Assembly: GCA_035634055.1 (NCBI GenBank)
Contig: DASQDR010000127.1
Coordinates: forward strand, 1-64,000
From: JAICTV01 sp035634055
GTDB lineage: Bacteria; Planctomycetota; Phycisphaerae; Tepidisphaerales; Tepidisphaeraceae
Direction of reading: 5' to 3'
Length of the DNA: 64,000 nucleotides
Every line of letters starts with the position of its first letter. Within the stretch, counting starts at the first letter, position 1. Both the position numbers and the translations under genes were made by a program. Below, piece after piece: positions 23,957 through 33,498 of this stretch. The notes under the pieces are model-generated. The model saw nothing but the letters and a program-made list of their open reading frames with translations, ran no database searches and had not been told where the DNA came from.

Positions 23957-24084
23957 CCTGCCGCATCGGGGCAAGAACAACGGGGATCGGCGTCGCGTCC
24001 GGGCAAGCGACGCCGCCCCACCAAATCACCCAATCGCGACGGCTGGAGCCGTCCGCGAGCCCGGACCGCACACGGAGGTGCACG

Positions 24085-25497
24085 ATGGCCCGCCGGTTCG
24101 CTCTCACCACCGCCTTTAGCCTGACCCTCGCCGCGGCCGCCGTGCCGCTGGCGTCCACCGCCGCGCTGGCGCAGCAGGACCAGGTTTCCCCCGCCATCGA
24201 TACCGCGCCCAACAGCGCCATCGCCAAGATCACCGCCGACAACGTCTACGTCCGCAGCGGCGCCGGTGACAACTACTACCCGGTCGCAAAGCTCAACACG
24301 GGCAACGAGCTGACCGTGGTCGGCGCGAAGTTCGACTGGCTGAAGGTCGTCCCGCCGCAGGGGACCTTCAGCTACGTCGCCAAGGCGTTCGTCGATAAGG
24401 CGGCGGACGGGCAGAGCGGCACCGTGAACCGCGACGACGTGAACGTCCGCGCCGGCGGTGAGCTGAACGCGATGAAGACCACCGTGCAGTCGAAGCTGGC
24501 CCTCGGGCAGCAGGTGAAGATCCTCGGGGAGGTCGACGAGTACTACAAGATCGCCCCGCCGACCGACGCGTACGTTTACGTGAACCAGAAGCACGTCGAG
24601 CTGGTGAAGCGCATCCCTGGCAGCGTGGCGCAGCAGCAACCGGCGCCGGCCTCGCCCGCCGCTGGCGAGGCGACCGCCGCCGGTGAGCAGAAGCCGGCGC
24701 CGACAAGCCCCGACCTGACGCCCGAGCCGGTCCGGGCCGAGCCGGTCGCGCAGCAGGATCAGCCGGCCGCCCCCGCGACCGAAGGCGCCACCGCCGCCGC
24801 GCCGCCGGCCACGCAACCCGCCGGCGAGGGCGCCACAGCGGCCGGCCCCGCCACCACGCAACCGGTGAGCGCCGAGGCGGAGTTCGACAAGCTGGAGGCC
24901 GACTTCACCGCCGCCTCCAACAAGCCGATCGAGCAGCAGCCGGTCGCCGAGCTGCTCGGCTCCTACACGAAGCTGGTGGGCAACCCGCAGCTGCCCGAAT
25001 CGATGCGCCGGATCGCCGACTTCCGCGTGCAGACGCTCAAGGTACGCTCCACCGCCCGCGAGGAGTTCCTCGCCGTGCAGAAGCAGCAGCAGGAATCCGT
25101 GGCCAGGCGGCAGGCGCTCAAGGCCGAGCAGGAAGAGATCGCCCAGCAGATCAAGCAGCACGACGTGCAGGTCTACATCGCCGTCGGCACGCTGCGCACC
25201 AGCAGCCTCCAGTTTGGCCAGCAGATGCTCTACCGCCTGACTGACCCCTCGACCGGCCGGACCGTCTGCTACATCCGCAGCGATGACCCGAAGTACGGGC
25301 AGGCGCTGGGGCAGTTCATCGGCGTCAAGGGCGAGCTGTCGACCGACCCGAACTTGCAACTGAAGGTCGTGACGCCGACGGATTACAGCCCGGTGGATCA
25401 GAACGAGTTGTACCGCAAGGTCGCCGCCCAGATTGTCCCGCCGAGCCTCGTCCCGCAAGCCCAGCAGGCCAGCGCGACGAGTGGCGGGCAGAACTAA
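24085..25497 (+). CDS. Exported protein with two bacterial SH3 domains
   Basis: The 470-residue protein has a signal peptide ending about residue 29 (AALAQQ). Two bacterial SH3 domains follow: about 48-105 (ITADNVYVRSGAGDNYYPVAKL) and about 112-175 (VNRDDVNVRAGGELNAMKTTV). These domains often bind cell-wall or target peptides. Next comes an Ala/Pro-rich linker with ATQPA motifs (about 178-270) and a helical Gln/Glu-rich C-terminal region (FLAVQKQQQESVARRQALKA) that may be coiled coil. The ribosome site GGAGGTG is strong. No enzyme domain is seen; a role in the envelope is inferred. Confidence 0.85.
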   Translation: MARRFALTTAFSLTLAAAAVPLASTAALAQQDQVSPAIDTAPNSAIAKITADNVYVRSGAGDNYYPVAKLNTGNELTVVGAKFDWLKVVPPQGTFSYVAKAFVDKAADGQSGTVNRDDVNVRAGGELNAMKTTVQSKLALGQQVKILGEVDEYYKIAPPTDAYVYVNQKHVELVKRIPGSVAQQQPAPASPAAGEATAAGEQKPAPTSPDLTPEPVRAEPVAQQDQPAAPATEGATAAAPPATQPAGEGATAAGPATTQPVSAEAEFDKLEADFTAASNKPIEQQPVAELLGSYTKLVGNPQLPESMRRIADFRVQTLKVRSTAREEFLAVQKQQQESVARRQALKAEQEEIAQQIKQHDVQVYIAVGTLRTSSLQFGQQMLYRLTDPSTGRTVCYIRSDDPKYGQALGQFIGVKGELSTDPNLQLKVVTPTDYSPVDQNELYRKVAAQIVPPSLVPQAQQASATSGGQN

Positions 25498-25511
25498 GCG
25501 CCACCGCCCCC

Positions 25512-25688
25512 GGTCCCCTCTCCCAGTACTCTGGGAGAGAGCTAGGGTGCGGGCCGGGCCGGGGATGACGCTTGAGGATTAACGATTGGAACTTGAACGG
25601 CTGTGACCCCCGCGCGCCGTTCAAGTTCCAATTCTCATCCGCAGCCCGGCCCTCACCCCCGCCCTCTCCCGGCGTACCGGGAGAGGGA
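25512..25688. repeat. Nested inverted repeat: GGGAGAGGG family outside, TTGAACGGC family inside
   Basis: The outer elements CCCCTCTCCCAGTACTCTGG and CCCTCTCCCGGCGTACCGGG are two copies of a CCCTCTCCC / GGGAGAGGG palindrome. They are flanked by AGGGTGCGGGCCGGGC and its complement. The inner arms are GATTGGAACTTGAACGGC (from 25584) and GCCGTTCAAGTTCCAATTCTC (to about 25638). The cassette lies between the convergent SH3-protein and methyltransferase genes. Confidence 0.88.
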
Positions 25689-25702
25689 GCAAAGCTTCAA
25701 CT

Positions 25703-26494
25703 CTACCTTGTGAAGTGGTACAGAAAGATCCCCGCCGCGACGGCCACGTTCAGTGAATCCGTGCCGTGGTGCATCGCAATGGTCACCCGCCGATCGCACG
25801 CTGCCACCCACTCCGGTCCGAGGCCCTGAGCCTCATTGCCGAACAGCAGCCCCACTTTCGCCGCCCGCGTGGCCGTCGCCAGCGGCTCGGCCGACTCGTC
25901 CAGCACCGTCGCCCAGAGCTCCACGCCCCACTCGCGGCGCAGGCGGTGCAAGTCGCGCGTCAAGTTGTCGGTGTGCAGGATGGGAAGCGCGAAGATCGTT
26001 CCCATCGACACGCGGATCGACTGCCGCCAGAACGGGTCGTGACAGCGCTCGCCGAGGATCATCGCGTCGGCCCCGAACCCGGCGGACAGGCGGATCAGCG
26101 AGCCGATGTTCTCGACGTTGGCGATCTCCGGGCAGATCACCAGCGTGAGCCGCGGGCGATCCTTGGGCACCACGTCGTCCAGCGTCAGTCGCGCTTTTCT
26201 TCGCCCGCAGGCCATCACGCCGGAATGGAACTGGAACCCGATGATTTCGTCCATCCGGTCTTGCGCGAGGGCATAGACCGGCACGTGGGGCGGGACGGTC
26301 GGCGCGATCTCATCCACCCGCCGCTGCGCGAGCAGGACCGAGACGACCTCGAAGTCGCTGGCGAGCAGCCGCCGGACGAGGTGCTCGCCCTCAGCGATGA
26401 ACAGCTTCCCCTGCCGCTCGAGCTGCTTGTCCTTGAGGTTGCGATACGGCGCGACGCGCGGGTCGTCGAGGGAAGCGATGGGGTGGAGGGGCAT
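25703..26494 (-). CDS. TrmH/SpoU-family RNA 2'-O-methyltransferase
   Basis: This is an AdoMet-dependent methyltransferase with the SPOUT knot, acting on tRNA or rRNA ribose. The 263-residue protein has an N-terminal substrate-binding domain (FIAEGEHLVRRLLAS) and all three SpoU motifs: NVENIGSLIRLSAGFG, LLFGNEAQGLG and DSLNVAVAAGIFLY. The exact RNA target is not predictable. It ends against the repeat cassette and follows purD by 189 bases on the same strand. Bases 26495-26683 hold no recognisable feature. Confidence 0.93.
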   Translation of the reverse strand: MPLHPIASLDDPRVAPYRNLKDKQLERQGKLFIAEGEHLVRRLLASDFEVVSVLLAQRRVDEIAPTVPPHVPVYALAQDRMDEIIGFQFHSGVMACGRRKARLTLDDVVPKDRPRLTLVICPEIANVENIGSLIRLSAGFGADAMILGERCHDPFWRQSIRVSMGTIFALPILHTDNLTRDLHRLRREWGVELWATVLDESAEPLATATRAAKVGLLFGNEAQGLGPEWVAACDRRVTIAMHHGTDSLNVAVAAGIFLYHFTR

Positions 26495-26683
26495 GATCTT
26501 GATCGTGCGCCCCGCGCGAAACGGGATTCGCGGGTACGAGATGCGGGTCTTTGCTCGTGCGAGTCCGCGTTCTCGCTGGAGCGAGATCCGGGATCTTCGC
26601 TGGCGCCTGGTTTCAAGGTCTCTGTTCGAGCGACATCCACAGATGTATTCGTTTCCGGACCACGTCCCCCAGCTCGCTCGCGT

Positions 26684-27961
26684 TCACCGCGTCAGCTTGA
26701 GTGCCTGGTGACCGATGTCACTGCGGTAGTGCATCCCGTCGAAGTGGATCTTCGTCATCGCTTCGTACGCGCGCTGCTGCGCCTTCTGGATGGTGTCGCC
26801 CAGTGCCGTGACGCCCAGCACGCGACCGCCGTCCGTGACCAGCTTGCCGTTCTCGAGCTTCGTCCCGCTGTGGAAGACCTTCACGTCGCGCATGGCGTCG
26901 GCTTCATCGACCCCCGTGATCGGCACACCGCTGGTGTACTTCCCCGGATACCCGCCGCTGGTCGCCACGACGCACACGGCCGGGCGCGGGTCCCAGCGCA
27001 GCTGCGCCTGGTCCAGCTTGTTGTCGGCCGTCGCCAGCATGACGTCCAGCAAATCGCTCTGGAGGCGCATCATCAGCGGCTGGGTCTCGGGATCGCCGAA
27101 GCGGCAGTTGAACTCCAGCACCTTCGGGCCGTTCATCGTCAGCATCAGCCCGGCGTAGAGCACGCCGCGGTACTTGATCTCATCGCGCACCAGCCCGTCG
27201 ACGATCGGGACGAGGATGTCGCGCTCGACGGTGGCCAGCACCTTCTCGGTGATGACCGGCGTCGGCGAGTAGGCGCCCATCCCGCCGGTCATCGCCCCGA
27301 TGTCGCCGTCCTCGACCGGCTTGTGGTCCTGCGCGGGCTCCATGAGGTAGATGGAGCGCTGCGAGACGAACGCCAGGATCGAGCATTCCGGGCCGGAGAG
27401 CATCTCCTCGATCACCACGCGCTCGCCGGCCGCGCCGAACGCGCGCTGGCGCATGATCTGGTCGATGGCGGCGACGGCATCGCGGGGGCGGTAGCAGACG
27501 GTGACGCCCTTGCCCTTGGCCAGCCCCGCCGCCTTGATCACCACGCTGGTGCCGCGCTGGTTGACGTATTCCTCGGCGGCGTCGGCGTCGGTAAAGCTGC
27601 GCGCCTCGGCGGTGGGGACCGCCTGCTGGCGCATCAGCTCCTTGGCGAACCATTTATCGGCCTCGAGCTGCGCGGCATCTTTCGTCGGCCCGAAGACCTT
27701 GAGCCCCGCGGCGATCAGCCGGTCCGCCAGCCCCGCCGCCAGCGGCTCCTCCGGGCCGATCACGACGAGCCCGACCTGCTTCTCCCTGGCGAACTTCTCG
27801 ATCGCCGCGTATTCCGTGACGTCCTTGCCGACGCAATCGGCGAGCTGCGCGATCCCCGGGTTGCCCGGCCAGGCGTAGAGCGCGGTGACGTGCGGGCTCG
27901 ACGCCAGCTTCCAGGCCAGTGCGTGCTCGCGTCCGCCGCCGCCGATCAACAACACCTTCAT
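26684..27961 (-). CDS. purD: Phosphoribosylamine-glycine ligase
   Basis: This is the second step of purine synthesis: ATP-dependent joining of glycine to phosphoribosylamine. The 425-residue protein is full length. The N-domain is MKVLLIGGGGREHALAWKL, the ATP-grasp domain includes TSVVIKAAGLAKGKGV, the catalytic loop is GGMGAYSPTPVI, and VLEFNCRFGDPETQPLMMRL is the PurD signature. No other pur gene is nearby. It may be co-transcribed with the downstream methyltransferase gene. Confidence 0.97.
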   Translation of the reverse strand: MKVLLIGGGGREHALAWKLASSPHVTALYAWPGNPGIAQLADCVGKDVTEYAAIEKFAREKQVGLVVIGPEEPLAAGLADRLIAAGLKVFGPTKDAAQLEADKWFAKELMRQQAVPTAEARSFTDADAAEEYVNQRGTSVVIKAAGLAKGKGVTVCYRPRDAVAAIDQIMRQRAFGAAGERVVIEEMLSGPECSILAFVSQRSIYLMEPAQDHKPVEDGDIGAMTGGMGAYSPTPVITEKVLATVERDILVPIVDGLVRDEIKYRGVLYAGLMLTMNGPKVLEFNCRFGDPETQPLMMRLQSDLLDVMLATADNKLDQAQLRWDPRPAVCVVATSGGYPGKYTSGVPITGVDEADAMRDVKVFHSGTKLENGKLVTDGGRVLGVTALGDTIQKAQQRAYEAMTKIHFDGMHYRSDIGHQALKLTR

Positions 27962-28097
27962 CGCGTCGCCTCACCTCGAATAACGTTCTCGCCCGGGCGG
28001 GCGGACTGTAGGCCCCCACGCCGCACGACGCAATCCGGCACCCGCCCCACGGCCTCCCACCGCCCCGGTGCCGGCCCTTCGCACGGCAGGGCCGCGG

Positions 28098-28125
28098 TTG
28101 ACATGCTGACCTGCCCGTCTAGACT
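28098..28125 (+). promoter_or_regulatory. Sigma-70-type promoter of the tRNA-Pro gene
   Basis: A perfect -35 box TTGACA (28098-28103), a 16-base spacer and TAGACT (28120-28125) lie with the -10 box 26 bases upstream of the tRNA 5' end. Confidence 0.75.
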
Positions 28126-28150
28126 GACATAGCTGCAACCGCAACGCACC

Positions 28151-28226
28151 CGGGGCGTAGCTCAGCTTGGTTTAGAGCGCTAGACTGGGGGTCTAGAGGT
28201 CGCAAGTTCAAATCTTGTCGCCCCGA
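28151..28226 (+). tRNA. tRNA-Pro (anticodon GGG)
   Basis: All arms can be drawn. The acceptor stem is CGGGGCG with CGCCCCG, and the D-arm follows GTAGCTCAG. The anticodon stem CTAGA / TCTAG has loop CTGGGGG, placing GGG at positions 34-36. The T-arm is GCAAG-TTCAAAT-CTTGT. The discriminator is A, and no CCA is encoded. Confidence 0.97.
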
Positions 28227-28240
28227 CTTGTAAGCACGTG

Positions 28241-28274
28241 AAGCCCCTCGATCGTTGCGATCGAGGGGCTTTAC
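28241..28274 (+). terminator. Rho-independent terminator of tRNA-Pro
   Basis: A perfect 14-bp stem (AAGCCCCTCGATCG, 28241-28254, with CGATCGAGGGGCTT, 28258-28271) and a 3-base loop are followed by TTACGTTT. It lies 15 bases after the tRNA. Confidence 0.85.
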
Positions 28275-28319
28275 GTTTCACGCCTGCGCCGCGACGACCG
28301 GGTTGCACATCAGGAAAAC

Positions 28320-29819
28320 CTACTTCGCAGCTTCCTTCTCCACGTGCATCGTCGGGCGGGTTTGGCCGCTGTCGATCCTGAAGCGGTCGCTTTTCATCAG
28401 CTTGATCATCTCCGCGCCCGCCAGCAGGACGGGGCCGTAGCCGTGGACGTCGTCGATGGCCGGGCGGTGGTAGTAGTAGACGTAGTCGTTGGCATAGGCG
28501 GTGCCGATGCAGGTGCCGTGGACGCGCCCGCCGGGGTCAATCTTGCTGGCGACCCCGTTCCACCCCGCCTGCGCGACCGGGCCATAGGCGGCGGCGTTGA
28601 GCCAGCCGCGGTTGACCGCCTTGGCCATCGAGTAGGTGAACATCGCGGTGCACGAGGTCTCGAGGTACGAGTCGTGCCGGTCGAGCATCTGGTGCCACAG
28701 GCCGGTGCCGGACTGCACGCTGGCGATCCCCTCGGCGTGGTCCTTCAGGATGCGGATCAGCGCGTCGCGATCAGCGTGATCCTCCGGCAGCAGGTCGAGC
28801 AGCTCCACCGTTGCCACGATGTACCAGCCGTTGGCGCGGCCCCAGAAGTACTTGGGGTGATTGTCCGCGTTGGCCATGTTGCCGGCGTGGGTGAAGAGGC
28901 CTTTCTCCGGGACGAACAGGTGCTTGTGGAACCCGCGGATCTGGTTTGCAGCATCGTCAAAGTAGCGTCGGTCGCCGGTGATCTTTCCCTGCTGCGCCAG
29001 CAATGGCACGCTCATGTACGCGTCGTCGAGCCAGAGCGACACGGGGAACGGGTCCGGCCGGGCGAAGGTGCCGTCCTCGAGCCGCATCTGCTTGGTGTGG
29101 ACGTAATCCACGAAGCGGTTGATGGTCTCGTCCAGGTTCGGGCCGACCTTCATGCGCTTGGCGCGGGCCATCGAAGCGCCCATCGCGCCGCAGGCGTCGA
29201 GGTTGGTCGGTTCCAGCATGGGGCGGAACGGGTTGCGCCGCTCGGGGTCGTTCGGCCAACGCGACAGCGCAGGCAGGTTGTCGGCGAAGAACTGGTAGCG
29301 CTTGGCGACGAAGTCGAGATACTTCGGGTCGCCGGTGACCTCGTTGGCGTAGAGCATGCCGGAATAGATCACGCCCATCGGATACGAGTACGGAACGAAC
29401 TTACGCTCCGGGCCGGTGTCGAGCACGACGTTGGGGATCGGCTGGGAAAGGTCGGTCACGGGCTGGCGCGTCTCGCGGTCGATGATGGACGAGCCGGTCG
29501 CCGCCTCCAGCCGGTCGCGCACGCGGGCGAGGGTTTCGGTGATTTTTTCGACCCTGGGCGGCGCGTAGGTGACGGGATAGCTCGGAATCTGCCACGGCTG
29601 CGTGGTCGGGCCGCGGGACGAGGCGGTGGTCGCGGGCATCGTCGTTGCCGTCGTCGCCGTTGTTGGCGTCGTCGCCGACGTTGTCGTCGCGCCGGATCGC
29701 GGTTCCGCGGCGCGCGCGGGCCCGGCTGCCATGACGACGGTGAGACCGGCCGCGAAGGCGCACAGGATGAACTGCCCGTGGCGGCGGCCGGATGAACGCG
29801 TGGTGCGGTGTGGCTGCAT
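28320..29819 (-). CDS. Exported glycoside hydrolase, family 88/105 type (unsaturated rhamnogalacturonyl hydrolase-like)
   Basis: The family removes the unsaturated uronic acid left by polysaccharide lyases, typically on rhamnogalacturonan. The 499-residue protein has a signal peptide (FILCAFAAGLTVVMAAGPARA) and a Thr/Ala-rich linker. An (alpha/alpha)6-type catalytic domain from about residue 90 contains SLWLDDAYMSVP (about 260-270), FWGRANGWYIVA (about 325), DSYLETSCTAMFTYSMA and GTCIGT. WxDD and the WGRxNGW motif are characteristic. Catalysis by Asp is inferred from family knowledge. It diverges from pgi; bases 29820-29999 hold no other gene. The GH106 rhamnosidase at 61.3 kb fits the same substrate class. 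Confidence 0.88.
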   Translation of the reverse strand: MQPHRTTRSSGRRHGQFILCAFAAGLTVVMAAGPARAAEPRSGATTTSATTPTTATTATTMPATTASSRGPTTQPWQIPSYPVTYAPPRVEKITETLARVRDRLEAATGSSIIDRETRQPVTDLSQPIPNVVLDTGPERKFVPYSYPMGVIYSGMLYANEVTGDPKYLDFVAKRYQFFADNLPALSRWPNDPERRNPFRPMLEPTNLDACGAMGASMARAKRMKVGPNLDETINRFVDYVHTKQMRLEDGTFARPDPFPVSLWLDDAYMSVPLLAQQGKITGDRRYFDDAANQIRGFHKHLFVPEKGLFTHAGNMANADNHPKYFWGRANGWYIVATVELLDLLPEDHADRDALIRILKDHAEGIASVQSGTGLWHQMLDRHDSYLETSCTAMFTYSMAKAVNRGWLNAAAYGPVAQAGWNGVASKIDPGGRVHGTCIGTAYANDYVYYYHRPAIDDVHGYGPVLLAGAEMIKLMKSDRFRIDSGQTRPTMHVEKEAAK

Positions 29820-29999
29820 GACGCGGGAGGATACCACCGCGCCGCCCGCGCGCGATGCGCGGTTCTTCTTCTGCGACTTCCAGGACTTCTGCGACCTCCG
29901 CCACGGCCGGTGCCGCCGCACCACTGGTCCCGCGGGCGCGGCGCGTGGGGCGGCGGTGCTTTGTTCACGGCGGCCGCGATTGCGGGTAGCGTAGCGGCC

Positions 30000-31667
30000 A
30001 TGCCGACGCCGACCGCCTCCGCCGCCGCTTCTGCCGTCAACGTCACGCCGCTCCGTCAGCGCGAATCCTTCGAGGCGCTTCAGGCGCACTACGAGCAGGT
30101 CAAGCAGCGCCACCTGCGCGAGTTGTTCGAGCAGGACCCCACCCGCGGCACCCGGCTCGCGCTCGACGCGGCGGGACTGTACTTCGATTACTCCAAGCAC
30201 CGCGTCACGGACGAAACGATCCGCCTGCTCGTGCGATTGGCGGAGGAATCGGGGCTGCGGCGGCAGGTGGAGGCGATGTTCGGCGGCGAGAAGATCAACC
30301 TCACCGAGGGCCGCTCGGTCCTCCACGTCGCCCTGCGCGCCCCGCGGGGGGCGAGCATCGTCTCCGACGGGAAGAACGTCGTCCCCGACGTCCACGCCGT
30401 GCTGGACAAGATGGCCGGCTTCTGCGACCGCGTCCGCTCCGGCGATTGGAAGGGGCACACGGGCAAGCCGATCCGGAACGTCGTCAACATCGGCATCGGC
30501 GGCTCCGACCTCGGGCCGGTGATGGCCTACGAGGCGCTGCGGCACTACGCGAAGCGGGACCTCACCTTTCGCTTCGTCTCCAACGTCGACGGCACCGATT
30601 TCGCCGAGGCCACCGCCGACCTGGCGCCGGACGAGACCCTTTTCGTCATCTCGTCCAAGACCTTCACCACGCTGGAGACGATGGCCAACGCGCAGTCGGC
30701 GCGGCAGTGGTTCCTGGCCGCGGCCAAGGACGAGAAGGCGATCGCCAGGCACTTCGTCGCCGTTTCCACCAATGCCAAGGAGGTGGCGAAGTTCGGCATC
30801 GACACGGCCAACATGTTCGAGTTCTGGGACTGGGTGGGCGGGCGCTACTCGATGATGTCGGCGATCGGCCTGAGCACCATGATCGCCGTCGGGCCGGAGC
30901 GCTTCGGCGAGATGCTCAAGGGCGCGCACGCCATGGACGAGCATTTCCGCACCGCGCCGTTGGGGCAGAACCTGCCGGCGATCATGGGCCTGCTGACGGT
31001 CTGGTACGCCGACTTCTTCGGCGCCGAGACCACCGCCGTACTGCCGTACGACCAGTACCTCAAGCGCTTCCCCGCCTACCTCCAGCAATTGACGATGGAG
31101 AGCAACGGCAAGAGCGTGACGATCGACGGGCGGCGGGTGGATTATCAGACCGGCTCGATCTACTGGGGCGAGCCCGGCACCAACGGGCAGCACAGCTTCT
31201 ACCAGCTCATCCACCAGGGGACGAAGCTGATCCCGTGCGACTTCATCGGCTTCGTCCACTCGCTCAACCCGCTCGGCGAGCACCACGATTACCTCACCGC
31301 CAACCTGCTGGCGCAGGCCGAGGCGCTGGCGTTCGGCAAGGCCGCCGACGAGGTGCGCGCCGAGGGCGCGGCGCCCGAGTTGGTGCCGCACAAGGTGTTC
31401 GAGGGGAACCGGCCGTCGTCGATGATCCTGATCGACCGCCTGACGCCGGCGGCGCTGGGGAAGCTGATCGCGCTCTACGAGCACGCCGTCTTCACCCAGG
31501 CGGCCATCTGGGGCATCGACGCCTTCGACCAGTGGGGCGTCGAGCTTGGCAAGGTGCTGGCCAAGCAGATCATCCCGGAGCTGAAGGCGAGCGCGGCGGG
31601 CGCGGAACTGAAGCACGACAGCTCGACCAACGCGCTGATCGAACGTTACCGCCGCGCCCGCGGCTAG
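30000..31667 (+). CDS. pgi: Glucose-6-phosphate isomerase
   Basis: This enzyme interconverts glucose-6-P and fructose-6-P in the cytoplasm. The 555-residue protein is of the long bacterial/eukaryotic type. It contains VVNIGIGGSDLGPVMAYEAL, LFVISSKTFTTLETMANA, FWDWVGGRYSMMSAIGLS and the signature GTKLIPCDFIGFV...LGEHHDYLTANLLAQ. QWGVELGK lies near the C-terminus. The ATG was chosen because the family alignment begins soon after; upstream frame is open but not coding. pgm follows after 49 bases on the same strand. Confidence 0.97.
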   Translation: MPTPTASAAASAVNVTPLRQRESFEALQAHYEQVKQRHLRELFEQDPTRGTRLALDAAGLYFDYSKHRVTDETIRLLVRLAEESGLRRQVEAMFGGEKINLTEGRSVLHVALRAPRGASIVSDGKNVVPDVHAVLDKMAGFCDRVRSGDWKGHTGKPIRNVVNIGIGGSDLGPVMAYEALRHYAKRDLTFRFVSNVDGTDFAEATADLAPDETLFVISSKTFTTLETMANAQSARQWFLAAAKDEKAIARHFVAVSTNAKEVAKFGIDTANMFEFWDWVGGRYSMMSAIGLSTMIAVGPERFGEMLKGAHAMDEHFRTAPLGQNLPAIMGLLTVWYADFFGAETTAVLPYDQYLKRFPAYLQQLTMESNGKSVTIDGRRVDYQTGSIYWGEPGTNGQHSFYQLIHQGTKLIPCDFIGFVHSLNPLGEHHDYLTANLLAQAEALAFGKAADEVRAEGAAPELVPHKVFEGNRPSSMILIDRLTPAALGKLIALYEHAVFTQAAIWGIDAFDQWGVELGKVLAKQIIPELKASAAGAELKHDSSTNALIERYRRARG

Positions 31668-31716
31668 CGGCGCTGGGGCGGCGACCGCGCGCACGGGCAG
31701 AGAGATGGAGGACGCG

Positions 31717-33363
<1,647 letters not shown>

Positions 33364-33374
33364 GCGATCGCCCA

Positions 33375-33490
33375 GCCCTCTCGCCGGCCACGGAGAGGGT
33401 GAGGCCGGGCCCGACGGGAGGCTTGACGGTAGCAGTGAGATTGAAACTTCGCGCTCGTCACGCCGTTCAAGTGTTCAATCCACAATCTTC
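33375..33490. repeat. Degenerate repeat spacer between convergent genes
   Basis: CCCTCTCGCCGGCCACGGAG and AGGGTGAGGCCGGGCCCGAC match one half of the outer family at 25512. GCCGTTCAAGTGTTCAATCC matches the inner TTGAACGGC family. The symmetry is weaker than in other cassettes, as if one has decayed. Confidence 0.6.
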
Positions 33491-33498
33491 ACGTTCAC

